Of a stretch of 64,000 nucleotides of DNA, positions 17,448 to 25,978 are shown in pieces. Below the pieces are notes generated by a model. The model worked only from the letters and a program-made list of their open reading frames with translations, made no database searches and was not told the DNA's origin. The position numbers were made by a program, and so were the translations under genes. Numbering within the stretch: the stretch's first letter is position 1; every line of letters starts with the position of its first letter. The DNA is from Zeimonas sp032027205 (GTDB lineage Bacteria > Pseudomonadota > Gammaproteobacteria > Burkholderiales > Burkholderiaceae_E): assembly GCA_032027205.1 (NCBI GenBank), contig JAVSMN010000001.1, forward strand, positions 62,001 to 126,000. The letters run 5' to 3'.

Positions 17448-18107
17448 TCAGCTGTTGAGTGCGAGCAACGATGAAATGAGGTCGACGCTGTAGTCGATCA
17501 TCGGCATCAGCACGCCGCCCAGTGCACCGGTGGCGAGCAGCGCGAGCAGGACGAAGACGCCCCAGGGTTCGATGCGCGAATAGGCGTTCGACAGGCGTTC
17601 GGGGAGCAGGCTGGCGACGATTCGTCCGCCGTCGAGCGGAGGCAACGGCACGAGGTTGAGCACGGCGAGCGCGAGGTTGACGAGCACGCCGGCGACCGCC
17701 ATTCGATAGAGGAACTCGCTGTCGAACCCCCCGACGAGCAACAGCTTGATCAGCACACCCCAGCCGAGCGCCATTGCGATGTTCGCGCCGGGGCCGGCGG
17801 CGGCGACGATCCCCATGTCGCGGCGGGGCGAGCGCAGGTTCGACTGGACGATCGGAACGGGCTTGGCCCAGCCGAACAGCAGGACGCCGCCCATCGCCTT
17901 GCTCGCGAGCAGGATCAGCGCAGGCACGAGCAGCGTACCCACCGGATCGATGTGGCGAAGGGGGTTGATCGTCATGCGACCGAGCTGCTGCGCGGTGCGA
18001 TCGCCCAGCCGCGCGGCGACGAAGGCGTGAGCCGCTTCGTGCAGCGTGATGGCGAGGATCACGGGGATCGCATACACCGCCACCAGCTGCGGCAGGCTCG
18101 GTTCCAT
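17448..18107 (-). CDS. Site-2 protease family (M50) membrane protein
   Basis: 219 aa with about 5-6 membrane helices. The zinc motif HEAAH (H23, E24, H27) and the second motif NLVPLPPLDGGR with its Asp ligand are present, so it should be an active intramembrane metalloprotease of the short, PDZ-less type. Such proteins are very often encoded near YciO/Sua5-like genes in Betaproteobacteria, as here. Substrate unknown. Confidence 0.9.
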   Translation of the reverse strand: MEPSLPQLVAVYAIPVILAITLHEAAHAFVAARLGDRTAQQLGRMTINPLRHIDPVGTLLVPALILLASKAMGGVLLFGWAKPVPIVQSNLRSPRRDMGIVAAAGPGANIAMALGWGVLIKLLLVGGFDSEFLYRMAVAGVLVNLALAVLNLVPLPPLDGGRIVASLLPERLSNAYSRIEPWGVFVLLALLATGALGGVLMPMIDYSVDLISSLLALNS

Positions 18108-18125
18108 GGCGGCGATTGTAGCAGC

Positions 18126-18149
18126 GGCCCCGACTGCTTCCGGGGCCGA
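18126..18149 (-). terminator. Hairpin downstream of yciO
   Basis: Perfect 8-bp stem CGGCCCCG/CGGGGCCG with an 8-nt loop, 4 nt after the yciO stop and before the protease gene. No T-run follows, so termination strength is unclear. Confidence 0.5.
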
Positions 18150-18152
18150 CGT

Positions 18153-18809
18153 TCAGAAGCGAACGCGCAGTGTCGAGGCCTCGGGTCGCGACATCGACGC
18201 GCCGATGTCGCCGCGCCCGATGCGCACGACGGTGGGTTCGTCGCCGGTGAGATCGACGACCGTGGTCGGCTCGAAGCCCTGGCCGCCCGCGTCGATGACG
18301 AGATCGACGCGTCCGGACAGGCGCTCGACGATCTCGTCGGCCTCGTGCAGCGGATCGTCCTCATCCGGCAGGATCAGGCTCGAGCACAGCACCGGTTCGC
18401 CGTGCTCCTCGAGCACGACCTGCGCAACCGGCGAATCGGGCACGCGAAGCCCGATCGTCTTGCGCGACGGGTGCCACAGGCGCCGCGGCACCTCGCGCGT
18501 GGCGTCGAGCACGAAGGTATACGGACCCGGCGTCCATTCCTTCAGGAAGCGGTACTGCGCATTGTCGACGCGCGCGTAGGTGGACAGCTCGGAGAGGTCG
18601 CGGCACATCAGCGTGAGCAGATGCCGCTCGTCGAGTCCGCGAATCGCGCGCAACCGCTCGACCGCCTCGCGATCGCCGAGGCGGCAGGCAAGCACGTAGC
18701 AGGCGTCGGTGGGCGTCGCGATCAGTTCGCCCCGGCGCAGCGCTTCGGCCGCGCGAGCGAGCAGTCTGCGTTGCGGGTTCGCCGGATGGACCTCCAGGCG
18801 GTGCGTCAT
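18153..18809 (-). CDS. yciO: YciO/Sua5-type threonylcarbamoyl-AMP synthase-like protein
   Basis: 218 aa from ATG 18809. YrdC-fold protein with the nucleotide-binding features of the family (PTDACYVLACRLGD near residue 32, LTLMCRDLSELSTYA, GLRVPDSPV). Shorter than Sua5 and without its C-terminal domain. YciO paralogs have weak or unclear activity in tRNA t6A synthesis. The ATG overlaps the stop of the PHP gene (ATGA). Confidence 0.88.
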   Translation of the reverse strand: MTHRLEVHPANPQRRLLARAAEALRRGELIATPTDACYVLACRLGDREAVERLRAIRGLDERHLLTLMCRDLSELSTYARVDNAQYRFLKEWTPGPYTFVLDATREVPRRLWHPSRKTIGLRVPDSPVAQVVLEEHGEPVLCSSLILPDEDDPLHEADEIVERLSGRVDLVIDAGGQGFEPTTVVDLTGDEPTVVRIGRGDIGASMSRPEASTLRVRF

Positions 18810-19723
18810 GTGTCGATTGCGCTCGCTGCGCCGCACGCCCGCGCGCGCGCTGCTTCGGGCCAGTCGTCCCAGACCGGAACGAGTCCTTCGGGCAGCGCCG
18901 GCAACTGGCCGAACTCGATGCGGTTCTCGCCCGGTCCGTGGAAATCGGAGCCGCGCGACGCAAACATCCGGCGCCGCGAAGCGATCGCGGCGAATCGCCG
19001 CTGGTCGTCGCGCGTGTGCGAGGCGCAGACGACCTCGACGCCGGCGCCGCCGAGCGCGCAAAACTCGTCGATCAACGTATCGAGCGCCGTTGCATCGAGC
19101 CGGTAGCGCGCCGGATGCGCGAGCACCGCCACGCCGCCGGCGTCGAGGATCCAGCCCACCGCGTCTTCGAGCGCGGCCCAGCGATGCGGCACGAAGCCGG
19201 GCTTGCCTTCGACGAGGTAGCGCCGAAACACCTCGCGCACGTCGCCGCAGACGCCCTGCTCGACGAGAAAGCGCGCGAAGTGCGTGCGTCCGACCAGCGC
19301 CGGATTCGACACGTGGCGCAGCGCGCCCTCGAAGGCACCTTCGATGCCGGCGCGCGCGAGATCCTCGCCCATCGTGCGAGCGCGCTCGTGGCGTCCGCTG
19401 CGCGTTGCAGCGAGCCCCTCGAGCAGCGCGCGCGCGGACGGGTCGATCCGCAGTCCGACCACATGCACCGTCTCGACGCCCCAGCTCACCGAGATCTCGA
19501 CGCCGCAGACGAAGCCGAGGCCCAGGCGCTGCGCCTCGGCGCGCGCCTCGGCCATTCCGCCGAGATGATCGTGATCGGTGAGCGCGAACAGCCGCACGCC
19601 GCTCGCGTGCGCACGGCGAACCACTTCGGCGGGGGTGAGCGTGCCGTCGGAGACGCAGGAGTGACTGTGCAGGTCGGCGTCGATGTGCGGCGGTGGCACG
19701 GTGGGGGTGCGGCCGTGCGTCAA
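18806..19723 (-). CDS. PHP-domain phosphoesterase (RNase AM/YciV-like)
   Basis: 305 aa. Metal ligands of the PHP fold: DLHSHSCVSDG (H19, H21), TDHDHLGG, a Glu in GVEIS, His in VLAHPARY and SDFHGPG near the end. The family hydrolyses 3',5'-nucleoside bisphosphates and removes short 5' nucleotides from RNA (E. coli RNase AM/YciV). Stop and start overlaps on both sides show it is coupled between the hydrolase and yciO genes. Confidence 0.88.
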   Translation of the reverse strand: MTHGRTPTVPPPHIDADLHSHSCVSDGTLTPAEVVRRAHASGVRLFALTDHDHLGGMAEARAEAQRLGLGFVCGVEISVSWGVETVHVVGLRIDPSARALLEGLAATRSGRHERARTMGEDLARAGIEGAFEGALRHVSNPALVGRTHFARFLVEQGVCGDVREVFRRYLVEGKPGFVPHRWAALEDAVGWILDAGGVAVLAHPARYRLDATALDTLIDEFCALGGAGVEVVCASHTRDDQRRFAAIASRRRMFASRGSDFHGPGENRIEFGQLPALPEGLVPVWDDWPEAARARACGAASAIDT

Positions 19724-20631
19724 GCGAAGAACTCCTCGATCAACCGGGCGACTTCGTCCGGACGATCATGGTGGAGCATGTGACCGGCATCGGCAACTTC
19801 GACCCTGCGCAGCGAGCGGAGCACGCGCAGCCGCTCCGCGTAGTCGGATTGCTGCGCGAAGGCGCTGCGCTCGTCGACGATGCCGGCGGTGACGAGCAGC
19901 ACGTCGGCGCGAACCTCGCCCCAGCAGGCGAGCGTCTCGTCGACGCGATAGAGAATCGGCGACGGCAGGCGGTGCAGCGGATCGCCGAGCAACTCGAAGC
20001 GGCCGTCGGCCTTCTCGCGCGACCAGTGCAGTGCGAGGAACGCGGCGCGATCGGCGGTCAGCCGCGGATCGTTGTGCATCAGCCGCTCGGCGACCGCCCG
20101 CCGCGACGGATAGTCGCGCATCGACGCGCCGGTGGCGAGCGCATCGAGCCATTTCGCATAACGGCCGGGCGCCTGCTCGGGCCGCGTCGCGGGAAGGCCG
20201 AGTCCGTCGAGATTCACGACGCGGCGAACGCGCTGCGGGCGGATCCCCGCGTACAGCAGCGCGACGTTGCCGCCCATGCTGTGACCGACGAGGTCGACCG
20301 CCTGCGTCGGCGAGAACGCCTGCAGCAGCGCGTCGAGGTCGCCGAGATAGTCGGGAAACCAGTAGGTATCGGCGCCGGTTCGCTCGGTTTCGCCAAAACC
20401 GCGCCAATCGGGCGCCAGCACCCGCCAGCGGCGCGGCAGCCGGTCGACGACGAACTGAAACGACGCCGAGACGTCCATCCATCCGTGCAGCAGGAGCACC
20501 GTCGGCGCCGCACCCTCCGGGCCTTCCCCCTCCCAGCAGCGCAGGTGGTAGCGCAGTCCGCGCACGACGGGGTACAGGGAACGACTTTCGCGTTGCGGGC
20601 GATACGCGCCGCCGGCAGCGGAACTGGGCAC
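19720..20631 (-). CDS. Alpha/beta hydrolase
   Basis: 303 aa from GTG 20631 (AGGAG 8 nt upstream). Alpha/beta-hydrolase fold with oxyanion region LLHGWMD, nucleophile elbow GHSMGG (Ser), DWRGFGET and the C-terminal His in DAGHMLHHD. Substrate not predictable; related proteins are esterases or haloalkane/epoxide hydrolase relatives. First gene of the hydrolase-PHP-yciO operon; the 54 bp to the divergent acyl-CoA synthetase must hold both promoters. Confidence 0.87.
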   Translation of the reverse strand: MPSSAAGGAYRPQRESRSLYPVVRGLRYHLRCWEGEGPEGAAPTVLLLHGWMDVSASFQFVVDRLPRRWRVLAPDWRGFGETERTGADTYWFPDYLGDLDALLQAFSPTQAVDLVGHSMGGNVALLYAGIRPQRVRRVVNLDGLGLPATRPEQAPGRYAKWLDALATGASMRDYPSRRAVAERLMHNDPRLTADRAAFLALHWSREKADGRFELLGDPLHRLPSPILYRVDETLACWGEVRADVLLVTAGIVDERSAFAQQSDYAERLRVLRSLRRVEVADAGHMLHHDRPDEVARLIEEFFA

Positions 20632-20685
20632 AATGATCACTCCTGCGGGCGGCGCCCGACGGGACAGAAGAAAACGGAGACGGTC

Positions 20686-22365
20686 ATGAAAGACGGGTTG
20701 CGCGACGACTACGACGCCTTGTACTCGCAATTCCGCTGGCAGGTTCCCGAACGCTTCAACATCGCACAGGCCTGCTGCACGCGCTGGGCGGGCGATGCGC
20801 GTCGCACGGCGCTCATCGTAGACCATGGCGACGGACGCGCCGACCGCATCACCTATCGGCGCCTGCAGCGCGACGGCAACCGCCTGGCGAACGCGCTGCG
20901 CGCGCTCGGTGCGCAACGCGGCGATCGCATCGCGATCGTGCTGCCGCAGCGTCCCGAGACGGTCGTCTCCCACGTGGCGATCCATTCGCTCGGCGCGATC
21001 GCGATGCCGCTGTCGATGCTGTTCGGGCCCGAGGCGCTGCGCTACCGGCTGGAGAACAGCGAGGCGTCGATTGCGATCGTCGCCGCAGCGCAGGCCGACG
21101 CGCTGCGCGCCGCGCGCGGCGACGCCCTGCGCCACCTGATCATCGTCGACGACGACGCCGCGTGCACGCTCGGCGACGGCGAGCACGCGTGGTCATCGCT
21201 GCTGTCGTCGGCCAGCGACCGCTTCGAAGCGGTCGGCACCCATGCAGACGACCCGGCGGTGCTCATCTACACCAGCGGCACGACCGGCCCGCCGAAGGGC
21301 GCGCTGATCGCGCATCGCACGCTGATCGGCAACCTCACCGGTTTCGTCGCCTCGCAGAACTGGTTCCCGCACGCGCGCGACGTGTTCTGGTCGCCGGCCG
21401 ACTGGGCATGGACCGGCGGGCTGATGGACGCGCTGTTGCCGACGCTGTACTTCGGACGCCCGATCGTCGCGCACGCGGGCCGCTTCGACCCGGCGCGCGC
21501 CTACCAGATCCTCGAACGACACGGCGTGACGAACGCGTTCCTCTTTCCCACTGCGCTGAAGATGCTGATGAAGCACGAACCGGAGCCGCGCAAGCGCCAC
21601 CGGGTCGCGCTGCGCGCGATCATGAGCGGCGGCGAGGCGGTGGGCGACACGCTGTTCGACTGGTGCCGCGATTCGCTGGGCGTCACCGTCAACGAGATCT
21701 TCGGGCAGACCGAAGCGAACTACGTCGTCGGCAACTCGGCGCAGCGCTGGCCGGCGCGCCCCGGCTCGATCGGACGTCCCTACCCCGGACATCGCATCGC
21801 GATCCTCGACGACGACGGCAACGAGCTGCCGCCCGGACAACTCGGCGAGATCGCCGTGGGCCGTTTCGACATCCACGGCGACGCCGATCCGGTCGTCTTC
21901 CTCGGCTACTGGCGCAACGACGAAGCCACTCGCAACAAGTACGCCGGCAACTGGTTGCGCACCGGCGATCTCGCCGCCACGGACCCGGACGGCTACCTCT
22001 GGTACGGCGGACGCGCCGACGACATGTTCAAGGCGGCCGGCTACCGGATCGGGCCAAGCGAGATCGAAAGCTGCCTGATCCGCCACCCTGCGGTGGCCAA
22101 CGCAGCGGTAGTGCCGAAGCCCGACGTCGAGCGCGGCAACCTGGTGAAAGCCTACGTCGTGCTCGCCTCGGGCGAGCGCGCATGCGACGCGCTGGTCGAA
22201 GCATTGCAGCTGCACGTGCGGGGCAAGCTCGCACCCTACGAGTATCCGAAGGAGATCGAGTTCGTCGACGAGCTGCCGATGACGACCACCGGCAAGGTGC
22301 AGCGCGCGGTGCTTCGCAAGCAGGAGCAGGCGCGCGCGCAGGAGCGCGCCGGGCGGCCCGCGTAG
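20686..22365 (+). CDS. Acyl-CoA synthetase (AMP-forming)
   Basis: 559 aa from ATG 20686 (ACGGAGA upstream). ANL-family enzyme with the P-loop-like A3 motif YTSGTTGPPKGA, GQTEAN (A5), YWRNDEAT, WLRTGDLA (A7), GRADDMFKAAGYRIGP (A8) and the catalytic Lys in TTGKVQR (A10). Closest in style to acetyl/medium-chain acyl-CoA synthetases (AcsM-like) that activate short or aromatic acids. The exact acid is not clear. Followed 20 nt later by a membrane protein gene. Confidence 0.92.
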   Translation: MKDGLRDDYDALYSQFRWQVPERFNIAQACCTRWAGDARRTALIVDHGDGRADRITYRRLQRDGNRLANALRALGAQRGDRIAIVLPQRPETVVSHVAIHSLGAIAMPLSMLFGPEALRYRLENSEASIAIVAAAQADALRAARGDALRHLIIVDDDAACTLGDGEHAWSSLLSSASDRFEAVGTHADDPAVLIYTSGTTGPPKGALIAHRTLIGNLTGFVASQNWFPHARDVFWSPADWAWTGGLMDALLPTLYFGRPIVAHAGRFDPARAYQILERHGVTNAFLFPTALKMLMKHEPEPRKRHRVALRAIMSGGEAVGDTLFDWCRDSLGVTVNEIFGQTEANYVVGNSAQRWPARPGSIGRPYPGHRIAILDDDGNELPPGQLGEIAVGRFDIHGDADPVVFLGYWRNDEATRNKYAGNWLRTGDLAATDPDGYLWYGGRADDMFKAAGYRIGPSEIESCLIRHPAVANAAVVPKPDVERGNLVKAYVVLASGERACDALVEALQLHVRGKLAPYEYPKEIEFVDELPMTTTGKVQRAVLRKQEQARAQERAGRPA

Positions 22366-22384
22366 TCCCGGACAGCAACGCGAC

Positions 22385-23479
22385 TTGGATTCGCTGACGC
22401 AAGCCGCCCTGGGGGCGGCCGTCTGTGTCGCGTCCATGAGCCGCGGCACGCCGGCATGGAAGGCCGCCACCTGGGGCGCCATCTGCGGCACGCTGCCCGA
22501 TCTCGACGCGTTCATCGACCACGGCAACATCGTCGCCAACGTCACGCTGCATCGCGGCCCGACGCACGCGCCGTTCTGGCAGACGCTCTCCGCCGTGCCG
22601 ATCGGCGTCGTCGTCGCGTCGCTCGCCGGCGAGCGCGCGCGATGGGCCAGGTGGTGCGCCGCGGTCTGGCTCGTGCTCGTCACGCACGCGCTGCTCGACG
22701 CGATGACCGTGTACGGCACGCGGCTGGCCCTGCCGTTCGACGACCGCCCCTTCGGCGTAGGCAGCGTGTTCATCATCGACCCGGCATACACGGTGCCACT
22801 GCTGGTCGGACTCGTGGCGGCGCTCGCGATGCGCGACGGGCGCGGACGACGCTGGAACACGGCGGCGCTCGCCGTCTCGACGCTCTACCTTGCGTTCAGC
22901 GTCGCAGCCCAGCAGCACGTTCGCGAGATCGTCGAGGCGAGCCTGCAGGCCCGAGGCGGCGCGCCGCCGCCCGCTTCGCGGATACTCGTCACGCCCACGC
23001 CGTTCAACACACTGCTGTGGCGCGTCGTCGTAATGCACGACGACCACTTCGAGGAGGGCTTCCGATCGCTGCTCGACGACGAGCCGGCGATTCGCTTCGT
23101 CCGGCACGCGCGCGATCCGGCGCTTTACCGTTCGATCGCCGATCTCGATACGACGCGTCGCCTGACGCAGTTCACTCGGGGCTTCTTTCGGGTCGCGCGC
23201 CGCGACGATTTCGTCGTGATGACCGACCTTCGCATGGGGCAGCATCCGTACTACTCGTTCTCGTTCGCTCTCGCGCGAATCGGAAACCCGGAGCTGCTGC
23301 CGATCGAGCCGCGCAACATCGGCGGCCGCGGAGGGCTGGACATGTCGCAGTACCTGCGCTGGCTGCTGCGACGCGCGCTGGGCCACGACCTGCCGCCGCC
23401 CACGGCCGGGGCGTCCCAGCGCCACGTCGTTGCCTTGGATCGAGCCGTGCGCGCCGAAGCGCTCAGAACAGCGCGGTGA
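22385..23479 (+). CDS. Membrane-bound metal-dependent hydrolase (DUF457/YdjM type)
   Basis: 364 aa, TTG start at 22385. N-terminal MDSLTQAALGAAV, then HRGPTHAPFW and THALLDAMT: conserved His/Asp residues between four to five helices, as in YdjM/YbcI-like proteins. The C-terminal half is a soluble domain of about 170 residues. Function unproven; homologs are often SOS- or membrane-stress-linked in E. coli. The last 17 bases overlap the end of the convergent TonB receptor gene. Confidence 0.85.
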   Translation: MDSLTQAALGAAVCVASMSRGTPAWKAATWGAICGTLPDLDAFIDHGNIVANVTLHRGPTHAPFWQTLSAVPIGVVVASLAGERARWARWCAAVWLVLVTHALLDAMTVYGTRLALPFDDRPFGVGSVFIIDPAYTVPLLVGLVAALAMRDGRGRRWNTAALAVSTLYLAFSVAAQQHVREIVEASLQARGGAPPPASRILVTPTPFNTLLWRVVVMHDDHFEEGFRSLLDDEPAIRFVRHARDPALYRSIADLDTTRRLTQFTRGFFRVARRDDFVVMTDLRMGQHPYYSFSFALARIGNPELLPIEPRNIGGRGGLDMSQYLRWLLRRALGHDLPPPTAGASQRHVVALDRAVRAEALRTAR

Positions 23480-25454
23480 GCTCCGCGCGCAGGCGCCGCC
23501 CGGGAGCGACGAAGCCCACGTACCACTCGTTGCGCTTGTCGAACACGTTGTCGATCGCGAACGTCACGCGCAACCACTTGCGCGCGCGAAGCACGACCGC
23601 GGCGTCGCTGCGCAGGTAGGTGGGCAACATCAGGTTTCCGGTCGGGATCGACGAATCGAAGATGTCGCCGGCGTACTCGGTGCTCCACGCCGCCGACCAT
23701 CGCTCGTCGACGACCCACGTCGCCTGCACGCCGGCGCGCTTGCCAGGCCTTTGCCGCAACGGCTCGTCGACATCGGCCACGCGCGTGATCAACCGCGTGA
23801 AGTGCGCACGGAGCGCGAGCGAATCGCTCGCCTTCCAGCCCAGCTCGAACTCTGCACCGCGTACGTTGACGGTATTCGCGTTGACGAGCCGGTTCGTTGC
23901 ATTGTCGAAAGTGACGAGATCGGTGTAGCGCGTGCGGAACAGCGTCACCGCCGCGCTGCCGGCGCCGTCGGCGAAGGGCTGCTCGTAGCCGAGCGATCCG
24001 CCCTTGCTGTGCTCGGCACGCAGGTCGGGATTGCCGCTGAGCACCGGCGGCAGTCCGAGCGCAAAGAAGCTCGGCGGCTTGAACCCTTCGGAGTAGCTCG
24101 CGCGGATCGACCCCCCGGTGGAGCGCAGCGCATAGCGCAGGCCCGCGCTCGGGCTGGTGTCCGAGCCGATGCCGTCGACGTTGTCGTGCCGAAGTCCTGC
24201 GCGCAGGATGAGATCCTTGCTCGCCAGCCACTTGTACTCGGCGAAGGCCGACCGGGTACTGCGACGCAGGTCGAAGTCGGCCGGCAACGCCGTTCCGAAC
24301 AGCGTGTAGACGATGCGATCGGCGCCGTGCTCGCGCTGGTATTCCAGGCCCACCGCGAGCTCGCTGCCTCCGGGCTGGTGAACGGCGAGATTCGCCAGCG
24401 CGGCGTCGCGCTCGAAATCGGCGCGCGAAATCGCCGCCGGCAGACCGATCGGACTGCGTACGCCGGGGGCCACGCCCGGCGAATCGATGTCTTCGGCGCG
24501 CTGGTAGCGCGTGAGAGCGCCGCTCAGCGTGACGAGATCGCCGAAATCACGGTGAGCGCGAACGCTCCAGCTGGTATCGCTCGCGTCCTTGTGGTCGAGC
24601 GCACGCAGGACGGCCAATCGCAACCCGCCGCTGTCGTCGGGAAAGCTCGTGCTCTCGCGCTGGCCATGCCGCACGTCGAGGTCGAGGCCGCCCGAGGCGC
24701 CGAGCGCGAAGCGCGCCGAACCGGTGAAGACCTTTCGATCGATCGCGCCGCCGATCGAATCGCTGCCGTCGCGCAGCCGGGATGCGCCAAACGAGAACCG
24801 GGCAATCCCGGCGCCGCCCGAAACCCGCGCGTGCCAGTTGCGATAGTCGTGACCTCCGGCGCCGACGCCCAACTCGCCGCTCGGTTCGTTGCGCGTCGCT
24901 GCGCGAGTGACGACGTTGATCACGCCGCCCATCGCATCCGCGCCGTAGACCGACGACGCTGCGCCGCGCAGGACCTCGACGCGCTCGATCTGGCTGGGAT
25001 CGAGGCCCGACAGATCGAATCCGCCGCCACGAGAGTTCGTCGGGTCGTTCACGCGCACGCCGTCGATCAGCACCAGCACGTGGTTCGGATCGCTGCCGCG
25101 AATGTACGGCAGGCTCAGTCCGCCGGGGCCGCCGAGTTGGTCCACCTGGAGTCCCGGCACCTGCCGGAACAGGTCGGGACCGTGCACGAGGTCGTTGCGC
25201 TCGATCTGCTCGCGCGAAACGATCGTGACGCTGTCGACGGCCTCGCGCTCGAGGGTCGGCACCCGATACGCCTGGACGACGACGTCTTCAAGCCTTCCCT
25301 CGCCGCCGTCGGCAGTGCGCTCGGCCGCCGGCTGCGCGCGCGTTGCGCCCGCCGTGGCGAGAACGGCCACGAGCGCGATCTGGACGAGCGCTGGCGCCGC
25401 GCAGCGCACCTCACGCTTGCGGCAGCGGATGCGGCAGCGTGCGCGAGAACTCAT
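23463..25454 (-). CDS. TonB-dependent outer membrane receptor (BtuB-like)
   Basis: 663 aa from ATG 25454, which overlaps the cytochrome c stop (ATGA). Signal peptide ending ATRAQP, TonB box-like region, plug domain with VPGLQVDQLGG, PYIRGSDPNHVLVLIDGVRVND and VEVLRGAASSVYGADAMGGVINVVT, then a 22-strand barrel ending in Phe. The pattern is closest to BtuB/vitamin B12 receptors, but the substrate is not certain; no cobalamin riboswitch is visible upstream. Coupling to a PQQ dehydrogenase gene is unusual and could mean import of a cofactor or sugar derivative. Confidence 0.88.
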   Translation of the reverse strand: MSSRARCRIRCRKREVRCAAPALVQIALVAVLATAGATRAQPAAERTADGGEGRLEDVVVQAYRVPTLEREAVDSVTIVSREQIERNDLVHGPDLFRQVPGLQVDQLGGPGGLSLPYIRGSDPNHVLVLIDGVRVNDPTNSRGGGFDLSGLDPSQIERVEVLRGAASSVYGADAMGGVINVVTRAATRNEPSGELGVGAGGHDYRNWHARVSGGAGIARFSFGASRLRDGSDSIGGAIDRKVFTGSARFALGASGGLDLDVRHGQRESTSFPDDSGGLRLAVLRALDHKDASDTSWSVRAHRDFGDLVTLSGALTRYQRAEDIDSPGVAPGVRSPIGLPAAISRADFERDAALANLAVHQPGGSELAVGLEYQREHGADRIVYTLFGTALPADFDLRRSTRSAFAEYKWLASKDLILRAGLRHDNVDGIGSDTSPSAGLRYALRSTGGSIRASYSEGFKPPSFFALGLPPVLSGNPDLRAEHSKGGSLGYEQPFADGAGSAAVTLFRTRYTDLVTFDNATNRLVNANTVNVRGAEFELGWKASDSLALRAHFTRLITRVADVDEPLRQRPGKRAGVQATWVVDERWSAAWSTEYAGDIFDSSIPTGNLMLPTYLRSDAAVVLRARKWLRVTFAIDNVFDKRNEWYVGFVAPGRRLRAELTALF

Positions 25455-25978
25455 TTCGACAGCGTTCGCACGTAGGCGACCACCTTGAGCATCTCGTCCT
25501 GCGACATGCGCGAGGCGAACGATTGCATCGCGCCCGACGCGCCCACGTACAGGATCGCGAACATCCCCGCGTCGTTCGACGTCTGCGGATAGATGTGATC
25601 GCTGACGACGAGCGAAGGACACATCTTCCCGGTGCCGTCCGCGGCATGGCACACCTGGCACCACTGATCGTACAAAGCCTTGCCCTGTCCGACCGCCGTC
25701 GCATCGTCGCGATACATGTTCTCGCCGGTCTGCTTGAAGCGCTCGAGCGCCGGGGTCTTCGTCTTCGCCTCGGGAACGTCGATCGGCTGTCCGTCGAACG
25801 GATGGCGAAAAACCGGCTTCTCCGCGTGCGCCTGCGTGCCCGGAACGCAGGCTGCGCACGCGATGGCCAGCGCGAAGGCCGTTGCGCGACGACGGCCGCT
25901 CGTGCTCGATGCGGCGGCGGAGAGAACTCCCGCCGCCGCATTCGGGACGCGCTCAGGACGACGGGCGCGTGCGCGCAA
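25451..25978 (-). CDS. Periplasmic c-type cytochrome
   Basis: 175 aa if started at TTG 25978 (GGAG 6 nt upstream), overlapping the end of the dehydrogenase gene by 26 bases; no ATG or GTG is available nearer the signal peptide. Signal ending ACVPGTQAHAEKP, single heme site CQVCH and Met ligands near GKMCPSLV or SFASRMSQDEM. Class I monoheme cytochrome, likely the electron acceptor of the PQQ sugar dehydrogenase encoded directly upstream. Confidence 0.85.
   Translation of the reverse strand: MRARARRPERVPNAAAGVLSAAASSTSGRRRATAFALAIACAACVPGTQAHAEKPVFRHPFDGQPIDVPEAKTKTPALERFKQTGENMYRDDATAVGQGKALYDQWCQVCHAADGTGKMCPSLVVSDHIYPQTSNDAGMFAILYVGASGAMQSFASRMSQDEMLKVVAYVRTLSK

Noticed and set aside
23463..25454. 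B12 riboswitch control of the BtuB-like receptor
   Set aside because: The gene overlaps the cytochrome gene and the 109 bp before the operon (27417-27525) has no cobalamin riboswitch features that I could see.
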